A DNA stretch of 5,827 nt, taken from contig JAKSAU010000143.1 in the NCBI GenBank assembly GCA_022361535.1, forward strand, positions 1-5,827, written 5' to 3'. This document shows, one piece after another, positions 1 through 5,744 of the stretch. The notes beneath the pieces were generated by a model. The model was given only the letters and a program-made list of their open reading frames with translations. It made no database searches and was not told the DNA's origin. Origin of the DNA: Desulfobacterales bacterium. Lineage in GTDB: Bacteria > Desulfobacterota > Desulfobacteria > Desulfobacterales > Desulfobacteraceae. Both the position numbers and the translations under genes were made by a program. Within the stretch, counting starts at the first letter, position 1, and each line of letters opens with the position of its first letter.

Positions 1-503
1 GCTGCAAAATCATCAATGCCCATGCTGACCATGCCGTTACCTTCTATTTTTATCCAGATATGGTTTTTAGCCAGGTAAAATCCGGCAGGCAAAGAAAACC
101 CTTTTATTTTGTCAAAGTTTATTTCCTCAACACGCGCATACACTTTAAAGCTGTCCTGGAAATATTGGTCAAATTCACAGTCAATGCAGTGGTAGGATTT
201 GGTGCAGGCCTTAAAATCAATCCGGCCTTTCATGTGGTGGATACAGGGCCGCCTGGATAACGGCTGACAATTGAGCTTGTCCTGCCAGAATATGAACGCA
301 TCTGATTTTTTTCCGGTTAAGGACTGTGTCTTTCGGGCTTCTTCATTTTCCCGGCAGACCCGTGTCATGGCCCGGTCGAATCTGCAGTCATTACATTCAA
401 AATCTTTAAAGCAGGGTTTGTTTGCCACCACCCCTGCCTGCATCCACAAGCAGGCAGAAGTTGTTTTTTCGTTGTTTATTACCATTGAATATGTCTGTTT
501 CAT
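1..503 (-). CDS. Cysteine-rich GcvH-like protein, downstream paralog (partial, C-terminus off the left edge)
   Basis: The frame is open from ATG (503) to the window edge, giving the first 167 residues. An AAGGAG ribosome binding site lies 8 nt before the ATG. The protein is a clear paralog of the next gene upstream (612-1487): both share WMQAGV near the N-terminus, and the later stretches KGFSLPAGFYLAKNHIW and KGFRLPLGHYFHMGHTW align. Cysteines 18, 31, 37, 40 and 87, 100, 106, 109 form two C-x12-C-x5-C-x2-C modules. Two further cysteines (50 and 79) are absent from the paralog. From about residue 130 the start of a glycine cleavage H-protein fold is visible (HIW, then VSMGIDDFA). The region that would carry the lipoyl lysine is beyond the edge. 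The four-Cys modules probably bind metal (zinc or iron-sulfur), but this is inferred from spacing only. The gene is probably co-transcribed after its paralog; a role in glycine cleavage is not supported. Confidence 0.85.
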   Translation of the reverse strand, partial: MKQTYSMVINNEKTTSACLWMQAGVVANKPCFKDFECNDCRFDRAMTRVCRENEEARKTQSLTGKKSDAFIFWQDKLNCQPLSRRPCIHHMKGRIDFKACTKSYHCIDCEFDQYFQDSFKVYARVEEINFDKIKGFSLPAGFYLAKNHIWIKIEGNGMVSMGIDDFA

Positions 504-517
504 GGCAGGGTCTCCTT

Positions 518-589
518 AGGAAAAGCAAGGAATAAATGAGTCAGGCAAATGAATCAGTTTGGATGGTTTTTACATGCCTTGCTTTTCCT
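518..589 (-). promoter_or_regulatory. Intercistronic stem-loop abutting the RBS of the downstream GcvH-like gene
   Basis: AGGAAAAGCAAGG (518-530) and CCTTGCTTTTCCT (577-589) are perfect 13-bp inverted arms around a 46-nt loop. In the minus-strand transcript, the stem starts about 20 nt after the stop of the upstream gene. It ends immediately before the AAGGAG of the downstream gene. It is not followed by a U-run in that direction, so it is not a typical terminator. It could stabilise an mRNA end or set the relative expression of the two paralogs. The function is inferred; the repeat itself is certain. Confidence 0.55.
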
Positions 590-611
590 TTTTGGGTGTT
601 GCATCTTTGAA

Positions 612-1487
612 TCAGGTGCCAAGGAACCGGTTGACCAGGTTGTCCCAGCCAAGCCCGGGCAGGTTGCCATATACATCCCGGGTCAGGGTACCACCGTCAG
701 TGCTCAACGGTCCTGCCACATCTTCAATCATCTGCTCTAACCCAGTGACTTCACTGTCCAGCCATACAGGGCTTTTTTCATCATCCATCAACGGTTTTAC
801 CGCACCTTTCAAGTCATTGTTGTGCACGGTAAACAACCAACCGTCAGTATATGGATCATCGCTGATCCGGCCTGCATCTTTCATGGGGGCAGGATTCACA
901 CTTGTGATGACGCCATTGATTGGGGATTGGACATCTGCAAAATGATCCTTGCGACCCATGCCCCAGCCGGCACGGCCATGATTCAATTCCTGACCCATAA
1001 GGGGAAGCTCCATCCGGTCAGGATTACCCAATACCTTGAATGAAAAATCATCCATACCAATGCGGATTATGCCGCCGTCCTCAATCCGTGCCCAGGTGTG
1101 GCCCATATGGAAATAGTGGCCTAAAGGCAGTCTAAATCCCTTGATATCAGTGTATTGCCCAACAACAGGAACAGCACCAATAGACATGGCCTCTTCAAAT
1201 GTCTGGTCAAAATCGCAGTGATCGCAATTATAGTTCATGGGACATACCCTGTGCCCGGTCCGTCCGGTGAGGGCGTGACGGCAGGTCCTGTCCTTGGAAT
1301 CATACTGCCGCATGGCATCCTGCCAGGACATGTGCTTTCCTGTGGAGGCCGCTTTAGCCATTGCCGTATCATACTTGCACGTGGTGCAGTCATAAAAGTT
1401 GTTGCAGCTTTTTTTCTTTGCAACACCAGCCTGCATCCAGATGCAGGGACTTGTAACAGCCTTTCTTTCTTTTGCCAGCGTAGTCAT
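612..1487 (-). CDS. Cysteine-rich GcvH-like (lipoyl hammerhead) protein, upstream paralog
   Basis: This is a 291-residue protein. ATG (1487) is preceded by a full TAAGGAGG ribosome binding site with 5 nt spacing. Residues 15-37 and 69-91 form two four-cysteine modules with identical spacing (C15/C28/C34/C37 and C69/C82/C88/C91), each followed by x-(Y/F)-D. Residues about 113-255 match the glycine cleavage H-protein fold: HTW (130-132), IRIGMDDF, LGNPDRMELPLMGQ, DVQSPINGVITSVN (185-198) and DPYTDGWLFTV. True GcvH (about 125-130 aa) carries lipoate on the Lys four residues before the Asp of the D-V-x-S-P motif. Here that position is Asp181, and the nearest lysine is 180. A short C-terminal tail (about 260-291) is unassigned. 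It is the first gene of a two-gene unit behind a sigma-54 promoter. It looks like a repurposed H-protein scaffold with metal-binding or redox modules rather than a glycine decarboxylase subunit; the substrate or partner is unknown. Confidence 0.9.
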   Translation of the reverse strand: MTTLAKERKAVTSPCIWMQAGVAKKKSCNNFYDCTTCKYDTAMAKAASTGKHMSWQDAMRQYDSKDRTCRHALTGRTGHRVCPMNYNCDHCDFDQTFEEAMSIGAVPVVGQYTDIKGFRLPLGHYFHMGHTWARIEDGGIIRIGMDDFSFKVLGNPDRMELPLMGQELNHGRAGWGMGRKDHFADVQSPINGVITSVNPAPMKDAGRISDDPYTDGWLFTVHNNDLKGAVKPLMDDEKSPVWLDSEVTGLEQMIEDVAGPLSTDGGTLTRDVYGNLPGLGWDNLVNRFLGT

Positions 1488-1541
1488 AATCGCCTCCTTA
1501 AATTGAAATGGGTTAAGTTGTTCCTCCTGGCAATCTATAAG

Positions 1542-1558
1542 AGCAAAAAGGATACCAA
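1542..1558 (-). promoter_or_regulatory. Sigma-54 (-24/-12) promoter of the GcvH-like gene pair
   Basis: Read on the minus strand, the site is TTGGTATCCTTTTTGCT. Against the sigma-54 consensus YTGGYAYRNNNNTTGCW it matches every specified position except R (here C). It has the required GG-N10-GC spacing. Transcription would start near 1531, leaving a leader of about 43 nt before ATG 1487 with the TAAGGAGG site inside it. Such promoters need an NtrC-type ATPase activator, which fits the upstream palindrome. This was found by eye, without a genome-wide background score. Confidence 0.7.
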
Positions 1559-1575
1559 CTGCCTCATAATAGTTT

Positions 1576-1602
1576 TGAAAACCCTTTCTTAAAGGGTTTT
1601 CA
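1576..1602. repeat. 27-bp perfect palindrome (12-bp arms, 3-nt centre) upstream of the -24 element
   Basis: TGAAAACCCTTT (1576-1587) and AAAGGGTTTTCA (1591-1602) are perfect inverted arms around CTT. On the plus strand it is followed by TGCTTTTT, so it has the shape of an intrinsic terminator, yet no plus-strand gene ends here. On the minus strand it lies upstream of the sigma-54 start site (centred near -58), so it would not be in that transcript. It may be a second operator, a terminator for an unseen plus-strand RNA, or a barrier to read-through. Confidence 0.5.
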
Positions 1603-1643
1603 TGCTTTTTGGCCTGGTATGGTACCGGACTTGATCTCTATGC

Positions 1644-1664
1644 ACTGTTGAAGAATTCAACAGT
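1644..1664. promoter_or_regulatory. Putative enhancer-binding palindrome (upstream activator site)
   Basis: ACTGTTGAA (1644-1652) and TTCAACAGT (1656-1664) are perfect 9-bp inverted arms with a 3-nt centre, giving 21 bp of dyad symmetry. The site is centred about 123 bp upstream of the predicted sigma-54 start near 1531. Dimeric NtrC-family activators commonly bind at that distance. The identity of the activator is unknown. It could instead be an operator for the divergent plus-strand operon. Confidence 0.5.
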
Positions 1665-1750
1665 TGATTACTTAGCTTTTAGGTAACTTTTGATTAAATG
1701 ACTTGATAGACGTCACTTTTGAGGCTGTGTAGGTTTTTACAACAGTCAAG

Positions 1751-1780
1751 TTGTGGTTTCCAACACCATATCTGTATAAG
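1751..1780 (+). promoter_or_regulatory. Possible sigma-70-like promoter of the kinase-cyclase operon
   Basis: TTGTGG (1751-1756) and TATAAG (1775-1780) are separated by 18 nt, ahead of the kinase start at 1913. The -35 half overlaps a small inverted repeat, ACAAC (1739-1743) with GTTGT (1750-1754), which could be an operator. The -10 matches well and the -35 only partly. The remainder of 1781-1912 contains CCATAT/ATATGG arms (1766-1771, 1785-1790) but no gene with a ribosome binding site. Confidence 0.25.
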
Positions 1781-1912
1781 AAAAATATGGCAATGGCGAG
1801 ATCATATGGTTATAGTTTAGCGTTTGCAAGTTTTTCTTGGACACGACCCATGTGAATATGGTAAAAATGAGTTGTATTTTCTTCTATTTACTGCCTTCTC
1901 AAAGGAGGTGCC

Positions 1913-3133
1913 ATGACCCTGCCCAAAGATGAAATGGATACCATTCTCAACGGTATCCGGGATTTTATTTTAATTATTTCTCCTGACCGGGAAATCCAGG
2001 TGGTGAACGATGCGTTTTTAAAGCATATGAATTACCGCAGGGAAGATGTGATCGGTCGCAAATGTTATGATGTGTTCCAGGAAGTGACCCGGAAAAGCAG
2101 CAATTGTCATGAAAGGTGCCCTTTGGATGAGGTGATCCGGACCCGGAGGCATTGCCAGGTGGAATTGACCCGCCTGGGGGCTGACGGAAAACCAAGGTAT
2201 ACAGAGCTGACAATTTTTCCGATATGGGAGAAAAAAGGGAAGATTTCCAAATTCATCGAGATCAGTAGAGATATAACCAAGCGCAGACAAGATGAAAAAG
2301 GGGTTCAGTCCCGGCTGGTCAAGATGGTGGAAGAGCGCACCCAGCAACTCAAAGAAACCCATGAACGTTTGCTGCATAAGGATAAAATGGCGTCATTGGG
2401 CAAGCTTGCCTCTTCAGTTGTACATGAGATCAATAATCCTGTGGCAGGTATTTTGAATCTGGTCATGTTATCAAAACGGATTATAGAGGAAGATGGTGTA
2501 AAGGGGGACGATACAGAAGTCTTTAGCCAATACTTAGATTTGATGGAGACCGAGACGCGGCGGATTTCGCGGATTGTGAGCAATCTTCTGGTCTTTTCCA
2601 GGCAGTCCAAGATCGAGGTGGTCAAGTTTGATTTAAACGAGCTCATAGATCAGGTACTGATCCTCAATTCCAACCTGATGAAAATAAACCGGATTCGGGT
2701 GAAGGAGGAACTGGCCCATAACTTGCCCTTGATATCAGGGTCAGAAGACCAGATCAAGCAGGTGCTAATGAACCTGATATCCAACGCCGTGGAAAGCATG
2801 GCTCAAAGCCCGGAACGTTGCCTGACCATAAATACTTTTGAAAAGCCTATGGAAAAGGCTGTGGGATTGGTTGTAGGAGATACGGGACCAGGCATTGATA
2901 AGGATACCATTCCTAAAATATTTGAACCTTTTTTTACCACCAAGAAAAAGGGAAAAGGCGTAGGCCTTGGATTATCCGTTGTGTATGGTATCATAAACGA
3001 ACACGGTGGAAATTTATATGTGGATTCTGAGGCGGGAAAAGGTACCCGCTTTTCCATTACCCTTTACCGGGAACTTGCCCCTAAAAAAAACAAGCTAAGC
3101 CCAGCGACTGATGCAGATGCTGAAAAAGGATAA
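1913..3133 (+). CDS. Soluble PAS-domain sensor histidine kinase
   Basis: This 406-residue protein starts at ATG 1913, behind AAAGGAGG with 4 nt spacing from GGAGG. Residues about 8-125 are a PAS domain ending in the usual SRDITKRR. Within it, Cys51, Cys65, Cys69 (followed by Pro) and Cys81 form a cysteine cluster that could bind metal or sense redox state. A coiled-coil linker (about 127-158) leads to the dimerisation/phosphotransfer helix with HEINNP and phosphoacceptor His171. The ATPase domain is complete: N box QVLMNLISNAVES (283-295), GDTGPGID (322-329), FEPFFTTK (337-344) and the glycine-rich GKGVGLGLS (347-355). No membrane segment or signal peptide is present, so it should sense a cytoplasmic cue. 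The HEINNP type of H-box is common in kinases that phosphorylate NtrC-like or other response regulators. No regulator is adjacent, so it is an orphan here. It is co-transcribed with the cyclase 5 bp downstream. Confidence 0.93.
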   Translation: MTLPKDEMDTILNGIRDFILIISPDREIQVVNDAFLKHMNYRREDVIGRKCYDVFQEVTRKSSNCHERCPLDEVIRTRRHCQVELTRLGADGKPRYTELTIFPIWEKKGKISKFIEISRDITKRRQDEKGVQSRLVKMVEERTQQLKETHERLLHKDKMASLGKLASSVVHEINNPVAGILNLVMLSKRIIEEDGVKGDDTEVFSQYLDLMETETRRISRIVSNLLVFSRQSKIEVVKFDLNELIDQVLILNSNLMKINRIRVKEELAHNLPLISGSEDQIKQVLMNLISNAVESMAQSPERCLTINTFEKPMEKAVGLVVGDTGPGIDKDTIPKIFEPFFTTKKKGKGVGLGLSVVYGIINEHGGNLYVDSEAGKGTRFSITLYRELAPKKNKLSPATDADAEKG

Positions 3134-3138
3134 ACTAA

Positions 3139-4242
3139 GTGATGCAGCGAACAGAACAAAGCCTGCTTGAGCAGATGAAAATATCTAACCGGGAAATCCG
3201 GGAACGAAAAGCGCTTTTAGGATTTAACGAAGATGATGTCAAGACCCTGGCAGGACTCAAGCCCAAGGTGGCAGATGCCATTGAAGTCGTGGTGGAGGCC
3301 TTTTACGAAAAGATCCTGCAGTTTGATGAGATGGATCGGCTCATTGGGGATTCAGGCACCTTGTCCCGCCTAAAAAATTACCAGAGAAATTATATAGTAA
3401 CCCTGTTTGAAGGGGAATATGAGCAAGAGTATGTCCATTCAAGGCTAAGGGTTGGCGTGGTTCACCGCCGCATCGGTTTGAATCCGATGTATTATATTGC
3501 AGCGGTCCATCACATGAAAACCATTTTACAGGAAGTGGTGATCCAGGGGGCGAACAAGCAGTGTGAAAGCTGTTCCTCTGGGATTGATGCACTGGATAAG
3601 ATCATCACATTTGATCTGAGCCTGATTGTGGATACCTATATTGAAAGTCTTATGGATGACGCCCGTCACAGCCGCGATAAATTGGCAAAGTATGCCCAAT
3701 CCCTTGAAGAAACCGTTGCCAGCCGTACCAAAAAACTGGCTGAACAAGCCCGTCACGACGGGCTAACCGGTCTGCTAAACCAGCATGCGTTTTATAAAGA
3801 ACTCAAGCGGGAGTTGATTCGCAGCAACCGGTTGAATCACTCTGTAACCTTGCTTTATTTTGATTTGGACGGATTCAAACGGCTAAATGATACCCAGGGC
3901 CACCAGGTTGGAGATGAAATACTCAAGAGAACGGCCCTTGCAGTTAAACAGGTTACAAGGGAAGATGAAATCACGGCCCGGTATGGTGGAGATGAATTCT
4001 GTGTGATCCTGCCTCAGAGTGTTGAAGCCCAGGGAAAAAAGGTTGCGGCCAGGATTTGTGAAATCCTCAAAGAAGACTTAGGAGATTCAGGTGTGGCATG
4101 CAGCATTGGGATTGCCGAATCTACCCCTGAAGCACCCTTGGATGCAGATGCCCTGGTCAAAGAAGCGGATAAAGCCATGTACCGTGCGAAAAAGAAAAAA
4201 GGCTTTGCTGTCTGCAGCCAGGAAGAGGCAAAACTTACCTGA
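3139..4242 (+). CDS. Globin-coupled diguanylate cyclase (heme O2/gas sensor, GGDEF)
   Basis: Synthesises c-di-GMP from two GTP. Residues about 20-175 are a sensor-globin domain. His109 in VVHRRIGLNP aligns with the proximal heme ligand His98 of E. coli DosC, and Tyr56 in AFYEKI aligns with its distal Tyr43. A short coiled-coil linker (about 176-205) joins directly to the GGDEF domain, without the middle domain that DosC has. The GGDEF domain has DGLTGLLNQHAF, metal-binding Asp in YFDLDGFK (Asp242) and an intact GGDEF (283-287), so activity is expected. The inhibitory-site RxxD is R-E-D-E (274-277), a D-to-E change. An extra CxxC (Cys142/Cys145) sits late in the globin part. GTG 3139 was chosen because AAGGA lies 8 nt upstream; ATG 3142 is the alternative. 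The gene begins 5 bp after the kinase stop, so the two form one operon and may share a gas/redox signal. Confidence 0.93.
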   Translation: MMQRTEQSLLEQMKISNREIRERKALLGFNEDDVKTLAGLKPKVADAIEVVVEAFYEKILQFDEMDRLIGDSGTLSRLKNYQRNYIVTLFEGEYEQEYVHSRLRVGVVHRRIGLNPMYYIAAVHHMKTILQEVVIQGANKQCESCSSGIDALDKIITFDLSLIVDTYIESLMDDARHSRDKLAKYAQSLEETVASRTKKLAEQARHDGLTGLLNQHAFYKELKRELIRSNRLNHSVTLLYFDLDGFKRLNDTQGHQVGDEILKRTALAVKQVTREDEITARYGGDEFCVILPQSVEAQGKKVAARICEILKEDLGDSGVACSIGIAESTPEAPLDADALVKEADKAMYRAKKKKGFAVCSQEEAKLT

Positions 4243-4380
4243 CATAGTTTTTAGCTTTAGAGGTCTGGCTATGATTTTACGGACAGTGTCAAGATATTCA
4301 ACTTAATAATCTATATTTCTTCGTTTTCATTATCCTGAAAAGGAAATTTAACAGGGCCTTTAATTAACTTCTGAAACTGG
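4243..4380. other. Convergent intergenic gap without a convincing terminator
   Basis: This gap lies between the ends of the cyclase (+) and the PEP-CTERM gene (-). Only short AT-only inverted repeats are visible: TTTTCA/TGAAAA (4324-4329, 4336-4341) and ATTAAC/GTTAAT (4363-4368, 4380-4385). Neither has a GC-rich stem with a U-run. Termination here may be Rho-dependent or weak. No gene is supported. Confidence 0.5.
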
Positions 4381-5235
4381 TTAATGATTTATACGTCTTT
4401 GAACCCCTGCTAAACTCAGTAAACTAAAACCGAATAAGATAATTGTGGATGGCTCTGGAGTTTGGTTTGTTTGTATAGGCAGACCAACGCCATATTGAAT
4501 TTTAGACACTGTTAATTCGGAGTAGATAACAGCGCCTAAGATATCATTGTTGGGTAAAAAAATGAAGGCATTCTCAAATGCGGTGACGGTTGTACCTACA
4601 GCAATTTCTGATAAAGTCATTCCACTGAGTGAAAACACAGTTGTTCCATCGTATCCTCCATCATTGGCGTACACATCTATCCGAGTGGCTTCAGAAGTGG
4701 AGGGAGGCGTTGTTTCAAAAAGCCAATAATTAGGGTCACTAAAATCATCGTCAACTACGTAATAGCGATCTGTTTGGTGAACACTCTGTATTTTTTCTTC
4801 ATGGATATAATTTTGCTCTGGTAGAGTACCGTTCGTACCGTCCATTAAGGATTGTTGAAGTTCAGCAAAACCATATTTCTCATATACAGTTCTCGTTTCT
4901 TTGTGATGGTCTTCCCCCCATGTGTAAAATTTGGGATCTCCATCGTGTTCTGAATGGCCGTAACTATCTATAACCGTAGGCATGTCATAAGAATATGGTG
5001 CAGGATTCAAAAGCTCGGTGACCGTTCCATTCACTGATGAAAAAGTTCCTTTTTTGTCCATATCGATTGAAAGTAAATAATTGATAGTTTCATCAACATG
5101 ATATCCATTTGTAAGGTTGGTACCATTATCGTAAATGCCAGTGATTTTCCCTTCAAGAGTAAATAAAATAGGTGCTGAATCTGCAGAAAGAGGTAGGGCT
5201 AAAAGGGTAATTAGAGAAAATATTAGTTTTTTCAT
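4381..5235 (-). CDS. Secreted PEP-CTERM sorting-domain protein
   Basis: This 284-residue protein starts at ATG 5235, with TAAGGAG and 5 nt spacing. The N-terminus (MKKLIFSLITLLALPLSADSA) is a signal peptide, likely cut around residue 18-21. The C-terminus is a typical PEP-CTERM sorting signal: TPEP (259-262), a hydrophobic helix (about 264-278) and a basic tail with Arg280-Arg281. Proteins of this kind are exported, processed by an exosortase and placed on the outer surface or in exopolysaccharide. The middle has the APILFTLEGKITGI-type beta-rich start common in PEP-CTERM proteins. It is rich in Thr, Ser, Asp, Asn and Tyr, and has no cysteine. No enzymatic motif was recognised. No exosortase or polysaccharide genes are in view. 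The gene is more AT-rich than the kinase-cyclase pair, which fits either a surface-protein gene or later acquisition. Confidence 0.88.
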   Translation of the reverse strand: MKKLIFSLITLLALPLSADSAPILFTLEGKITGIYDNGTNLTNGYHVDETINYLLSIDMDKKGTFSSVNGTVTELLNPAPYSYDMPTVIDSYGHSEHDGDPKFYTWGEDHHKETRTVYEKYGFAELQQSLMDGTNGTLPEQNYIHEEKIQSVHQTDRYYVVDDDFSDPNYWLFETTPPSTSEATRIDVYANDGGYDGTTVFSLSGMTLSEIAVGTTVTAFENAFIFLPNNDILGAVIYSELTVSKIQYGVGLPIQTNQTPEPSTIILFGFSLLSLAGVQRRINH

Positions 5236-5687
5236 GAATTCTCCTTAAACAAATTTGTGAATAGTTTTTATATATTCAATTTGGTTACTATTTAAATTAT
5301 TTTTTTGATAAACATTAGCATACTCAAGGCTTTATTCTTTGTGCGCTATGTATGCAATAAATGAGCCAATACAAAATGCAGGAGGCGATTGGGGGGATAC
5401 ATCTATATATAGATAATATTTTGCAATTGGGGAAAAAAGTACTCAATTAATTATAAAATAAAGTACAATATTTTTATGGTATTATTGTAATAACAAAAAA
5501 TTATGAAAATCTGGATTTGATATAATAAGTAATTTCTGAAAATCAAATTACTGTTGCAAATTTCAACAAAGGATGGATGGAAAAATCGTAGTCTCCTATA
5601 AATAAGGGATTAGACAAACCAAGTCTTGATATGGATTAAGATACCATTTTATACCGAATTAAGTTTATTCTGGAAAAATCCAAAGTA
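5236..5687. other. AT-rich gene-free region with small palindromes
   Basis: No open frame with a ribosome binding site was found on either strand in this stretch of about 450 bp. It must include the promoter of the PEP-CTERM gene (minus strand), but no clear -35/-10 pair or sigma-54 site was seen. Visible structures are a 14-bp self-complementary ATCTATATATAGAT (5401-5414), TACAATA/TATTGTA arms (5464-5470, 5483-5489), and an 8-bp stem AGTAATTT/AAATTACT (5528-5535, 5545-5552) with a 9-nt loop. No known riboswitch core, including c-di-GMP types, could be recognised. Confidence 0.5.
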
Positions 5688-5724
5688 TTGGAGATATCTG
5701 ACAGGAAATGTCAGATATCTCCAA
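5688..5724 (-). terminator. Strong hairpin terminator after the ABC exporter gene
   Basis: TTGGAGATATCTGACA (5688-5703) and TGTCAGATATCTCCAA (5709-5724) are perfect 16-bp arms around GGAAA. The hairpin begins about 20 nt after the stop codon of the minus-strand ABC gene. On that strand it is followed by TACTTTGGATTTTT, a delayed U-rich stretch. On the plus strand it is followed by GTTTTT, so it could stop transcription in both directions. Confidence 0.7.
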
Positions 5725-5744
5725 GTTTTTAAACTTTAGCACTT

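Noticed and set aside
559..945. 128-codon open frame on the plus strand
   Set aside because: It lies opposite the 3' part of the GcvH-like gene; it is a shadow frame with no start signal.
1520..1530. Second Shine-Dalgarno-like CCAGGAGGAAC on the minus strand upstream of the GcvH-like gene
   Set aside because: No start codon follows within range, and it coincides with the predicted transcription start.
1155..1592. 145-codon open frame on the plus strand
   Set aside because: It is antisense to the well-supported GcvH-like gene, has no ribosome binding site, and its product resembles no family.
1787..1855. 22-codon ORF in the divergent intergenic region
   Set aside because: There is no ribosome binding site, only an A-rich stretch upstream, and no recognisable sequence.
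1838..1856. Possible sigma-54 site TTGGACACGACCCATGT ahead of the kinase
   Set aside because: The GG-N10 spacing leads to TG instead of GC, and the TTGC half is absent.
2018..2377. 119-codon minus-strand frame inside the kinase gene
   Set aside because: It is fully inside the PAS-coding region on the other strand, and the kinase frame is unambiguous.
5380..5390. AGGAGGCGATT, identical to the ribosome-site region of the gene at 612-1487
   Set aside because: It is not followed by a start codon at a useful distance. An 11-nt match including a Shine-Dalgarno core is likely chance.
5348..5416. 22-codon ORF in the AT-rich region
   Set aside because: There is no ribosome binding site, and its end falls in the ATCTATATATAGAT palindrome; no support as a gene.
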